Assembly (NCBI RefSeq): GCF_035582795.1 | Contig: NC_134367.1 | Coordinates: 108,796,062 to 108,860,061, forward strand | Direction: 5' to 3' | Origin: Mycteria americana | Lineage: Eukaryota; Chordata; Aves; Ciconiiformes; Ciconiidae | Length of the DNA stretch: 64,000 nt | Shown here: in pieces, positions 53,901-64,000 of the stretch | How the letters are laid out: the number at the start of each line of letters is the position of its first letter | Numbering within the stretch: the first letter of the stretch is position 1 | Program-made: the position numbers and the translations under genes | The notes under the pieces: generated by a model | Told to the model about the DNA's origin: nothing | The model's input: the letters and a program-made list of their open reading frames with translations, nothing else | Database searches by the model: none

Positions 53901-56900
53901 TGTTCCTTGCATTCTCTCTAGTGGTCAGGAATCTTGATTTATGAGTCATTCCCAAGTTCATAGGAAATATGTTAATTGGGATTATGAAGTAGTGCTGCAA
54001 ACATAGTTGTTAATGTTTTTCATACTGTGCCTACAGGCCCGATAGTGATATCAGCATAAAAGTACTTAGGTCAACATGGCTGATGATTGTAAAACCATTG
54101 GGCTGTGGTGTTATCCCCTCCACCTTCCTTCATTTACTGTCTTGTCTGTCCCCCTCATTTGCATTGGTTTTGGTCCCCGATCTTGCCTCTTTGTATTTGG
54201 AAAGGTTTGTAGACTTTTCATCGTATGACAACTGTCAGTGTTACTGGTCTTTGTATACTGGGCCATCCACCACTTTGAAATAGTTTACTTGTAAGTAGGG
54301 ATTTCCATGTGGCAACATTGGGACTGTTGGTTCAAAAATATTCTTTTTATTTTATATCATTTGATGTGCAGAGAAGTGAACCTTTACAGGTGCTATGCTA
54401 ATGAAAACTGCGTGTGGATTTCTCACAAATTGTATCTAATCACTGTACTACAGGAAGTCCAAAAGACCAAATGTTTAAGATATAGGTATGAAAAGCTGGC
54501 TGTAATTCTTGCTTGCCTGAAGCTGCTAGGGCTAACTATTGGCAGGGATGGGTCGAGTTGCTGGTAAAATTAAACAAGAGGTTTCATAGCTCTCGTTAAA
54601 AAGAAGTTGAGGATCCCTTTACTGATAACCTTGTTGTTCTTGAGCAAAATAACCATGCATTTATCACCCTTGTTTTCTACAAAACTGCTAACAAAGCCTT
54701 CAAATGTTTCTAAGCTGAAATGAGACATTGGAACTTGTATGCTTAATAAACAAATGTTGCCTAAATGCACACACACTGGGATAGTTTTGTTTGGCCACCT
54801 GTATGTACAACTGTATGTATTATACACTGTTGCACAAAATGACTGCTATTCCCTTTGGTATCTGCTGGCAAGCATGGAGTTTGCATTTGATGTTTCGTTT
54901 AGGCGAGACTGTTTCTAGAGAGACACTAGAGAGAAAATGCATTTTCTTTGAAGGTTTGAAGATTTCTTGTACTGGTTACCCCTTTGCTGCTTCCTTTTGC
55001 TTACTTGTGTTAATGTTTAAAATAGCCACTTGCTTTCCATTCTAAAGCTGGTCAGAGAGAATTTTAAAAGATACAATTATTTCTATTTCCACACATCAGG
55101 CAGTAAGATTTGACTGCTGTTTTAAATTGACAGCTCTAATTTTATATTTGTCATACATGGGGTTAGACATTCTGAATATCCTAAAATCCAGGATTGTTTC
55201 CTCAATTTTAGATGTGCAATGTAGGCAATAAATGAATATGACAATATGATACTTTGCCTGTTCTGCTACAAGAAGTCAAAATGTTAAGCCTGTATTGCTA
55301 ATCCTGCCTTCTTTCTGAGGATGGAGGAGTTTCACCCACATTAATAGCCTGGAATATCCAATCTATAGTGAAGGAGTTAAAGGTCTGCAAAAGCAAGTGT
55401 GTTGTTTAGCATTATAAAGGAAATCTGATGATTTGGGATAGAACATATATTTGACCCAGTGTTCAATGGACAAAAGGTATGGTAGTCAGAAAACTGGTGG
55501 ACTATAAAGTAGTTTGATTACACTGAAGAGAGGAGAAGGTGTCAATTACTAAACTAGGATTAAGTGGGAACAGATGAAGTGTGAACCCGTTATCATGAGC
55601 TGCAAACTTCCAGCATCAGCTGAATGTGTTTGAATCTTCTTCATATGTTAAAGTATTTCAAGAACCAATTTCTGGAGTAAATGTTACTGCACATAAATTC
55701 AGAAAGGTTTAAGATTATAATTCTACTCCAAGATGAGTACAGAAATCAAAATAATTGTGTTGAGATTGAAGAATTCTGTGCTTTGTAGCATATCTAAGTG
55801 ATAATAGAGAGAGAGGTAGAATAATAATCCCTTCCCTTTATTCTCTTTCCTTCAAAACCTGCTTAATCTTGATGAGTAAATGGTACAGTTACAGGCAGTA
55901 CTGGCTTAATTTACTAATTGACTCAGTGATTTCAGCGACAGTAGAGAGGTTTTATGTGAAAGGGGCATCAGAAACAAATCCGGGGGAAGATAAATTGGTC
56001 AAAAACAGCATCAGGGAAGACTTTCAAAGTTGCTGCATGTTTATTGTAACATCCTACTGGCCCTTCTTGTTCAGCATACTCAGATGCTCATTTAATTTGG
56101 TTTATTTTTTGCTGACTTTTGTAGTGTCTTATACAATCTCCAGTGAGACATAGTTTTGTCTTATATTCTCCTTGTTTTAAAACTAGATGTTGAAGCAATT
56201 TATTTGAAGTCTAATCATATTTCAAAATAGATATTTTTTAGTTCTTAAATATTTGTTAGATCTGCCACTATGTAAAAGAAGCAAGAATTACAAAGGAAAT
56301 GTTGACTGTGACTAGACGAAAAGAAAGCAAATCTTAAAAAAAAAAAAAAAAAATTTAACATTTCCCTTTCTTCTTTGTTATTTAGGCATGCTTGAGACAA
56401 TAGGTCAAAATAATGTGATTCTTGTCATGTCTTTAAGTAGATCATACCCCTCTTAAAACTGAATGAGTTAAAAAAAAAAAAAAAAATCTTTAAAATACAG
56501 TGAAAACTCTGACCAGGACTTCCACATCCCTTACAAAATTGTGTAATCTAGAGGGAAATGTTCTGTTGCTGCGGCAGCGGCTTCCACTGAATGGAGATAC
56601 TGGAGGCACTAATGAGTATCTTCATTAAAGCTGGTGGTTTTCTTGTTCTGTGTGGTTTTGCTGCAGAAGTTTTTTGCTGTTTGGAGTACGACAATGGGCT
56701 TGAGTTGCGTTTCTTAGCATCTAGCATAGTTGTGTCCATTACTACAGTTCCTTAGATGTATAATATAAGCTGTACTAGCTTGTGGGTCTCTTGGAAAAAC
56801 TACTTCCCAACTTCCGCAAGCTTTAATTAGGCTGCGTCATTTAAGTGTTATCATTCTTCTTAAAAAGCAAAATTAACACATACTACCTTTATGGCACTCA

Positions 56901-59352
56901 TATCCTAGAGATATAAGAAAACTATGCCTCTATTTCTAGGATAAATTGGTACAGGAAACTTGTGTTCTTCCTTTTATTCCAATAAAATGCATTACACTTC
57001 CAGTAAATGGACAATAATTTGTGTTATAATACCAAAAATAGAACAATTGCTTAAAACTTCAGATTTACAAGAGACTTTAAAGCTTTAATTATTTCACATG
57101 AACTATTTTTAATGGGACATAATCATCTTTGTTATTAACCAAATATGCTGCAGTGCTTTTTAATGCCTCTGTGAAAGACAAACAAATACTGTGGTTAACT
57201 TTTTTTTTTTTTGGTCTCCTGCTGCTGCTAGAAAACATCCTTGTTTCTTGTTCCCTTTCTTCCCCTCCTATTACTGAAATGAATGTTGTAAGAGGTGGGG
57301 GAGTCCCTTTGGGAGTACAAGTCGTGCTGAAAGGAGGTTGTAGCGAGGTGGGTGTCAGTCTCTTCTCCCAAGTAACAAGCCATAGGAGAAGAGGAAGTGG
57401 CCTCAAGTTGCACCAGGGGAGGTTTAGACTGGATATTAGGAAAAATTTCTTCACCAAAAGGGTTGTCAAGCACTGGAACAGGCTGCCCAGGGAAGTGCTG
57501 GAGTCACCATCCCTGGAGGTATTTAAAAGACATTTAGATGAGGTGCTTAGGGATGTGGTTTAGTGGTGGACTTGGCAGTGCTGGGTTAACAGTTGAACTT
57601 GATGATCTTAAAGGTCTTTTCCAACCTAAACGATTCTGATTCTTTGAGTATGTAAAGAAAATCAAAAAGTATTCTGTTCTGAGACCTTGCTTTTGCTCCA
57701 GGTATAAGACCAGGAGTTAAATTCCTGTGTAGAAAGAGTATTATTCCGGGAAGGTAGAGCCTGTATGACATTTAAGTGAAATAATAATACTGTTCTAGGC
57801 TGAGCTCAACTGGAGCAAGAGCTTCACGTGCTTGCATTTGCTCTCGAGAAATGCATATGACAAAAGAACATGCTGCTTGTTGAATTTTCACAGGACAAAA
57901 AACATTTGTTTTGCTGGTTTTATTCTTCCTTTTGCTTACATTTCACTTTGTTTCACTCAATTTTTTGTTCTTATGTGGGTTTGGACAGCAGTACTTAACT
58001 TCTTCAGTTCTGCCCAATCTCTCATCCTGTCAGCCTCAGTGTCTCTGCTGAGATAATGCAGGATGGTTGTGACAAAAGATAGGAATCATACACAGATCCT
58101 TTTGTCTTGTCTTATGCTATCTCATTTTGACCACTGCACTTTGTGATTATCTATGTGGGGTTTTTTGTAAATAAATCACTAATTCATAGCTAAATTAATT
58201 ATTTTCCAGTCCCTTTCATCTAATGCATCTTTCCACTGTGGTTGGATGTTTCCTTCATAACACCAAGTAACCATGAACAGAAATTAAAATGAATAGGAAG
58301 TGGCTGTTACCTGGACATTCTCCCATTGATACATGGGAAGCTGGGCTGATGCTTTTAGTACTTCTTGTTCTCTTATTCTTTGTTTGTGGGTTGTAGTGGC
58401 AGAGGTACACGCAATATCCTGAAACTGAAATAGAATTTAAAAAGAGCTCCCTTATGTTGAATTGTGAAACAACTCTTTAGATGAAAGTCCCTTCTATGCA
58501 AGCTCTCCCCCTCCCCTGACACTCCCTAACACTTTGATGACTATACTTCTGTTGTTTGTTCTTTTTTTTTTTTTCTCTTAAACTTTCAGGTACATTATGG
58601 TGCCAAGTGGAAACATGGGGGTATTTGATCCCACAGAGATCCATAACCGAGGACAACTGAAATCACACATGAAGGAAGCCATGATTAAACTAGGCTTTCA
58701 TCTGCTCTGTTTCTTCATGTACCTTTACAGGTTAGTTTCAAAAATTGCTCCCAAGGAACAAAGCAATTGTCTGGCAGCTATTTTTACCTCCTCTATTCTG
58801 CTAGTGTAATTGCTGGTATTCTTAAGTGTCTTATCTTTTTGCATCCTGCTAAGCCTCAATAATATATTTTGACAGCTATCTGCGGGCTCATTATATGCCT
58901 TTATTCTTTCTGTACAAACATTGTTTGGAAACTCAGACTACTCCTTAATCTCAAACCCACTATACATACAATATAGAGAGTTATAGGATTTCAGCACCTA
59001 GAATAATTAGCCTATTTAGAGTGGAAATTATCTTGAGGACCAAGTTTATTTTACAAGTTCTGTTTTAGAAAATAAGGTTGATCTGTCTAAGTTAGAAACA
59101 GATGAGTTCTGTGATGGGGCCGCTTTCTACAAGATGGAAGAACTACTCTTCTTCTACTGCCGTATTACTTCTGCAGTCCTTGTCTTTGTAAGCAAAGCAC
59201 ATAGCATAGTTGCCTTGACTTTCTATTTCAGAATCAAGTACAGTTCTCTCATGAAAGCGATAGCTGTTCCTACTTGCACATGCTTCAGTAATCCACTGGT
59301 ATCATGTTTTCTGTTTTGTCACAGTATGATTCTGGCTTTGATAAATGATTGA
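50894..59352 (+). CDS. CNIH4: CNIH4, cornichon family AMPA receptor auxiliary/cargo receptor protein 4, complete
   Basis: Five coding exons total 420 nt and 139 aa, the family length. The translation begins [20 protein letters not shown] and ends MILALIND, and is nearly identical to human CNIH4. Three membrane segments are visible (about 3-25, 54-76 and 115-137). The cornichon hallmark [19 protein letters not shown] follows the first and [13 protein letters not shown] lies before the third. Known role: a cornichon-family cargo adaptor in the early secretory pathway that interacts with COPII and GPCRs. The ATG has a strong context (G at -3, G at +4). Intron 1 carries a U12-type donor. It shares its promoter with NVL. 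Confidence 0.98.
50963..52446 (+). other. CNIH4: CNIH4 intron 1, U12-type
   Basis: Donor GTATCCTT (50963-50970) equals the U12 consensus. A branch-like TTCCTTATC (52427-52435) lies 11 bases before the end, within the short spacing typical of U12 introns. The 5' 350 bases are CpG island; the rest shows no repeat. Confidence 0.8.
52447..52515 (+). CDS. CNIH4: CNIH4 coding exon 2 (aa 24-46)
   Basis: Encodes [20 protein letters not shown] plus LNK, the family signature loop. Donor GTAAAT. Confidence 0.98.
52516..53574 (+). other. CNIH4: CNIH4 intron 2
   Basis: Nothing recognised. Confidence 0.8.
53575..53687 (+). CDS. CNIH4: CNIH4 coding exon 3 (aa 47-84)
   Basis: Encodes [20 protein letters not shown] and [17 protein letters not shown]; second membrane segment. 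Ends in phase 2. Confidence 0.98.
53688..58589 (+). other. CNIH4: CNIH4 intron 3
   Basis: Contains CR1 copy D (57326-57647) and two A runs (56336-56353 and 56470-56486). No other element seen. Confidence 0.8.
57326..57647 (+). mobile_element. CR1 LINE 3' end, copy D (about 320 bp)
   Basis: The plus strand translates to [20 protein letters not shown], then [19 protein letters not shown] and [19 protein letters not shown] with a stop near 57562, the CR1 ORF2 end. It finishes with the CR1 3' UTR and a degraded ATTCT tail. It differs from copies A-C by many substitutions, so it is an older or different subfamily. Sense to CNIH4. Confidence 0.9.
58590..58730 (+). CDS. CNIH4: CNIH4 coding exon 4 (aa 84-131)
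   Basis: Encodes [20 protein letters not shown] and on to [13 protein letters not shown]; third membrane segment. Preceded by a long T-rich tract and CAG. Confidence 0.98.
58731..59324 (+). other. CNIH4: CNIH4 intron 4
   Basis: Nothing recognised. Confidence 0.8.
59325..59352 (+). CDS. CNIH4: CNIH4 coding exon 5 (aa 131-139 and stop)
   Basis: 28 nt completing Ser131 and encoding MILALIND, then TGA at 59350-59352. Acceptor TTGTCACAG. Confidence 0.97.
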
Positions 59353-59874
59353 GAAGTTGAAAAAGAACCGTTAGCTGCCAAATTGGGTCATCACTCCAGT
59401 GACTGGTTGTGGAGCCACAGACACCTTCCGAACATACCTAGATCAGTGTCATCATGCAGTATATTTTTCCTCTTTGAACAAGAAATATTTTTCTGTATTT
59501 TTAACATAAAATATTTTCAAAAGATGTTGGATTTGTGTAGCAGTTGTTTTTGTTCCTTTACAACTCAAACTGCTGGAGCTGCTGCTTCTGTAGGGTGAAA
59601 TCCTTGCTTACTGAACTGATCTCATAGGAATTAAATGGTGAGAAGGGAAACTCATTTCAGCAGCATGGGCTGATAATAGTGGTAGTTCCAGAACAAATTT
59701 AAGTGCAGCTCTGATGTCTGCTTCTTACTGAAAGGTGTCAGGATGTGCCTCTGGCTGTCAAGCTGTCCTATTAGAGCCCAGTTTGAAGCAGCACTTGGAA
59801 CATAGCTTTCAGAGTGGAACAGTAGCACAGCTTGCATCTTTGTGTCAGTGTTTTTTCCAGCTAAAAAGCAATGG

Positions 59875-59880
59875 AATAAA
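59875..59880 (+). terminator. CNIH4: Candidate CNIH4 polyadenylation signal (AATAAA)
   Basis: AATAAA 523 bases after the stop, followed within 40 bases by T-rich sequence. Likely the end of a short 3' UTR. Confidence 0.55.
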
Positions 59881-62800
59881 AATTATGCTCTTCTCCCTTG
59901 CCAGCCCTCCCTCCAACAACCTATACAAAGTCTTGTGTTTGGATGGATTAAGGTCCCTTTGGTGAAGGCGACACTTGTGTGCAAGAGTGAAAAACAGATA
60001 AATAAGAAACATGATTGATACTTGGTTTTTTTCCCTTCAACTCCTATTTTGTCATTGAAATACATGATAGACCTCCATACAAAGTAAACACCACATTGCA
60101 CTAGGGTTGGAGTTGGTTACAGAGCAAAAGACTATCTGCAGTCACTACTCCATGAACCTGCTGTTTCCATAGCCCATCAGGTGAATCAAGAGTACGTCTA
60201 GCTCAGGGAGGTGGTCTGGTAAACCATAACCCAGCTATCCCAATTCTGATGTGACTCTGCTTCAAAGACACCAGAAAAGTTTTTTTCACGTGGCTCCTGC
60301 AGTGATAAGTATATAAACTTGTTTGTACACTCACTATCTTTAAATTTTTTATATGTGCATAGAAACAGGTTTTTTGAAACACACATCACGTGAAACACTT
60401 CAAAAATACAGTTCTGTAATTAAGTCCTAAAATTTATGAGCTTTTCCTTCTTAAGTACTTGTTCTTTAGTGTATAGCTGTAGTTAGATTGTTTTCAGGGC
60501 CAGCAGTGAAAAGACAACACTGAAGCTTGATTTCTCTAGCTACCTTGTGTTCAATGTTTGTTCTAGGAATAGTTTGGCTTTAAATTTATGATGGATGGAG
60601 TCCAAGTTCAGCTGTTGCAAAGATGAAAAACTGCTGAAATTATGCTCATTAGAAAATAGCTAGGGAAATAGCTACCACAGCTGCATGCCACTGACTACTT
60701 GATACCACAAAAATCAAACTACAGAAAGTACTGCCTTATAAAGCTGAAACCCAGACAGGATGTAGGTCTGGTAAAAGGAGAGCAAATAAGACTTTAAAAG
60801 AGGAAAGTCAGTAACTTTTGTAGCAGCTTACAGACTAGGCAATTAAGTTCTTTCTTGTATGTGAAAAAAAACATGCTACACATGTTGAGTTTTATCTGTT
60901 AGAAGAAAGGGCAGTGTTAGTAAGCTGCTTGAGTTAAGTCCTTGCTGTGGTGCTAACAGATAAATTTCATTAATGACATTTCACTGAGAAACATGATCAT
61001 TTCTGTAAGTCCACCACTTAGACTAGCTAACCACCACTTATTCTAAAGACATGACTTTAAGATAAGAGCTTTATTATTAATGAACATGTTTGTAAGATAC
61101 ATTGTCTTCAATGATTTCCAACTACTACTAACTAGTTACAGTGATGACATTTGATAAGCTAGACCCATTCCCTAATGGAATTGGTAAAATTTATCACTCA
61201 CTATGAAAAGCTTCTATTCTGTTCTACTGAGGGAAGTGTTTCTTCAGAGATGGGAGCAGGACAGGGAAGGATAAGGGAAAAGAACAATATATCTGGGAAA
61301 AAAAAAATGGGGATAGCATATGTCTCAATTTATATCCCTAACCTAGAGGGATGGTATTGTGGATTCCTCCCCACTTCCTTCCTCAAGAATGAGTTATTAA
61401 CCATGATAGATCAACAAAAAACCAGATGTTTTAAGTGGTGGTTGTCAAATATTAAACAAGCTATGCTTTTATATGAATGCAAACTTCCCACCCCACACTT
61501 TTATAGAAATAAATTCACTGTTCATTCATATCTAACAACGTGTTACAATAGTTGTAAAAACCTCAGTAGCAGGCTCCAGAGACTACAATTCTGCTGAGTA
61601 ATCACACTGGTAATTTTGAAGCTTTCCTTACTGTACAGGGTCATTTCCTGCCTTACCAGAGATCTTCACAGAGCTCAGTGTCAGCAATAGGAAAAATGTA
61701 TTTGTAATTGCTAAAGATGTAGTTCATTAGCTGGAAATAGGGATCCTACAGTCATCTATCTCACAGGAGATCTGCAGAGCACAGAAATTTTACAGTAGTA
61801 AAAATCAAAACAAACTCCCTACTTTCTGGGTCTCCATCAGGGAGAACAGGGTAATTTAAATCCAAGCTTACTATACAGAATTCAAGATAATTACAAACTT
61901 TAGACTGAATTTAAAAAAAAAAATCACCTAATTTTATCACTATTAATCAGTGTGAGGACAAAACAGAGATTCCCTCCTATTCACTCACTAGAATATATTT
62001 CCCTTTGGAACTGAGGTATCCAAGTATAACTTCATGAGGGGACCATTATCTTATCCTTGAAATTATTAGTTATGATTTATAGAAAGCTCTTAATCCATGA
62101 AAATAAACACCCCTGTTGGCCTACAGGGATTCTGACTTTTAACCAAGGTTATTAAACTCTTCCTCACCCAGAGTCTAGAGCCTAGTCAGCTTGCTAAGAT
62201 ATTAGTCATTCAACAGTTTTCAGAGAGATTAGGTAGCTTTTATAGTACTGCACTTGGGAGGGAGGGATTAGTTAAATATGTAAAATAGCATAGTTCCCCC
62301 TAATTAATCATTACCGTTACACAGACTGTTTGTTATTTATCTTGTTTTATTAAAGAATATACTTATCTCCTCATTCTAGTAAACTACTGTTTTATTCTAA
62401 AATAGTTCTGTATTAGGGAACATAGTAAATCAGTAGGATTAATAGTATGACCAGTAGTCCTAAGAACAGTTCTACATGCAGGTTAACAATCAACCTGTAA
62501 CCCTGATAAGCCCATAAAAACAAATCTTCATCTGTTCAGTATCGGCATAGCTTTAATCTAATTCTTTTTCTCCCAAGATGCTCTCTAGGATTTTGTACAA
62601 ATGGTAAGAAGAGACCATTTTTGCCTTTAAGGATATTATGGTAATGATGAGATTGGAGGTGGCGATAGAAAAATTGAGGCTATACTGACCACCGTGCAGT
62701 TATCAGTATATTAACCACCTTATCTTTGGCAGAAACCTTAGAGGCATACAAACTTCAGTGGTTACTCCTCCGAGCATTATAGGTCTTTTAAAGTGAGGAG

Positions 62801-64000
62801 ACAACTGGGACTGCCCTCTTTCTGCAATGAGTAGATAGCCTAAGCATGTGCAACACATGCAAAGTGGCAGAGGGAAGCATCAGGCAGCACAGAAAGCATA
62901 AGCCAAGGTGTAAAGTGACAGAGTAGAACGGAAACTGTCCCTCTGGAGAAGTACCCTACCTCAGGCAGAGTTTGGATTTAAGCTAATTATAAAATGCTTA
63001 CCTACTATCGGGTTCCTTATGTAATTTTGTTTAAATAATCTGAAGGGTTTAAAAAATAAAAATTACAATTATTTTTATCTCTTACATATGCTGAAATTTC
63101 ACAGTTCTATAGAAATCATACACCTGTTTCTCTTGCAATCTTCTCACCAGTTAAAGGCAGACATAGGACAGCAGATGAAACACAGTAACAAACCCAGCCA
63201 AAAAACTAACTTCCTTCATCTGTTGCACAGATCGTTTATGGCTGAAGCAGGCCTGCAATCCAACAACCCTCCTGCAAGTACTAGTACCCAAGGGAAGCAG
63301 CACAAGGAAAGGGGTAAGGCATGCCCCTTCTGTTTGCACCTGCATTTAAGCCATAATTATCTAAACACTGCTCAAAGGGTAATAATAAGGTTAATACAGA
63401 AGTGCTGCTAGAGGGAGGAAAGACCTTTTCTAATCAATATAGTAGCTAAAAGAATTTAAAAATCAAATGCATTTCAGCAAAAGGTTTGAGTTTGGAAAAG
63501 CTACAGGAAGGGGAGGGCAAACTTAGGCACAGCTTTTTATTTAACAGAACATTAGCTAGAGCTGAATAAAAATGCCTAAAATGCAGGACAAAGATGAGGT
63601 TCTGTTTTAAGGCACAGGGAAGAGGGAGAAGAACGCAGGGTTAGTTGGAGGGAACAAAGGCAATAGTTGAGAGGTCTCTTCAAGAGCTCTCAGCCACAGA
63701 AGCCCCTTAGGTCAACTTCAGCTAGAAGTCTGGAGGTCCCTGATCTCCCATTTAAGGAAAGTCTAAGCAAGAGATGCAAGTACTGTAGGAGCACCTTCTT
63801 AATATGAAATATCAAAACCCCCCACAAAACCCACCAATCACCTAAAGCAACCTGTGTCTAGCATTTAAGCAGGCTCCAGCATTAAGGAATCAAGGCTTTC
63901 ACTGAGCCTCAAAGAAGCAGACGTTCAACAAGTTAGATAAGCACAGATCAGGACACAGGCAAGTCGACTGCTAAATGTAGTGACAACACAAGCGTGAGGT
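59881..64000. other. Region downstream of CNIH4; no coding sequence recognised
   Basis: No exon of a known protein on either strand. In mammals the next gene is WDR26 on the opposite strand, with a long 3' UTR, so part of this region could be WDR26 3' UTR. TTTATT (minus-strand AATAAA) occurs near 61069, 62346 and 62391. A 140-codon plus frame (61175-61597) has no recognisable domain and is probably chance. Confidence 0.5.

Noticed and set aside
61175-61597. 140-codon plus-strand open frame downstream of CNIH4
   Set aside because: No recognisable domain, A/T-rich chance composition and no splice or promoter context; it spans a likely UTR.

Overview
This is a vertebrate, almost certainly avian, nuclear window. 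Two things show this: several CR1 LINE 3' fragments with the short ATTCTGTG-type tail typical of birds, and three orthologues in the conserved order DEGS1 - NVL - CNIH4 (human 1q42 order). Coding sequence is a small share of the window; the rest is AT-rich intron and intergenic DNA. The species cannot be named from the sequence alone.

Layout. 1-640: last intron and last coding exon of DEGS1 (+). 641-8145: convergent interval holding the two 3' UTRs, with no further gene seen. 8146-50414: the complete NVL gene on the minus strand. I resolved it into 23 coding exons (2574 nt, 857 aa), all with GT-AG borders and compatible phases. 50415-50893: a 479-bp CpG-rich head-to-head promoter shared with CNIH4. 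50894-59352: complete CNIH4 on the plus strand, 5 coding exons (420 nt, 139 aa), with an AATAAA at 59875. 59881-64000: intergenic. By synteny the 3' UTR of WDR26 (minus strand) might reach in, but I see no coding exon.

Repeats. Three 5'-truncated CR1 copies lie in NVL introns 19, 12 and 6, all in the same orientation as NVL. A fourth lies in CNIH4 intron 3 in the same orientation as CNIH4. A much older LINE-like reverse transcriptase fossil lies antisense in NVL intron 21. Next to it are two protein-like plus-strand open frames that I could not assign. There are also several tandem duplications, perfect hairpins and G/T- or A/C-rich low-complexity tracts.

The genes are housekeeping genes and not one pathway: DEGS1 makes ceramide in the ER, NVL is the nucleolar AAA ATPase of 60S ribosome maturation, and CNIH4 is an ER cargo receptor. 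The points most worth a second look are a U12-type (minor spliceosome) first intron in CNIH4, a ZNF143-like site in the shared promoter, the unassigned open frames at 12876-13255, and a GGAA microsatellite that forms the polypyrimidine tract of NVL exon 12. I found no convincing undescribed multi-gene system.
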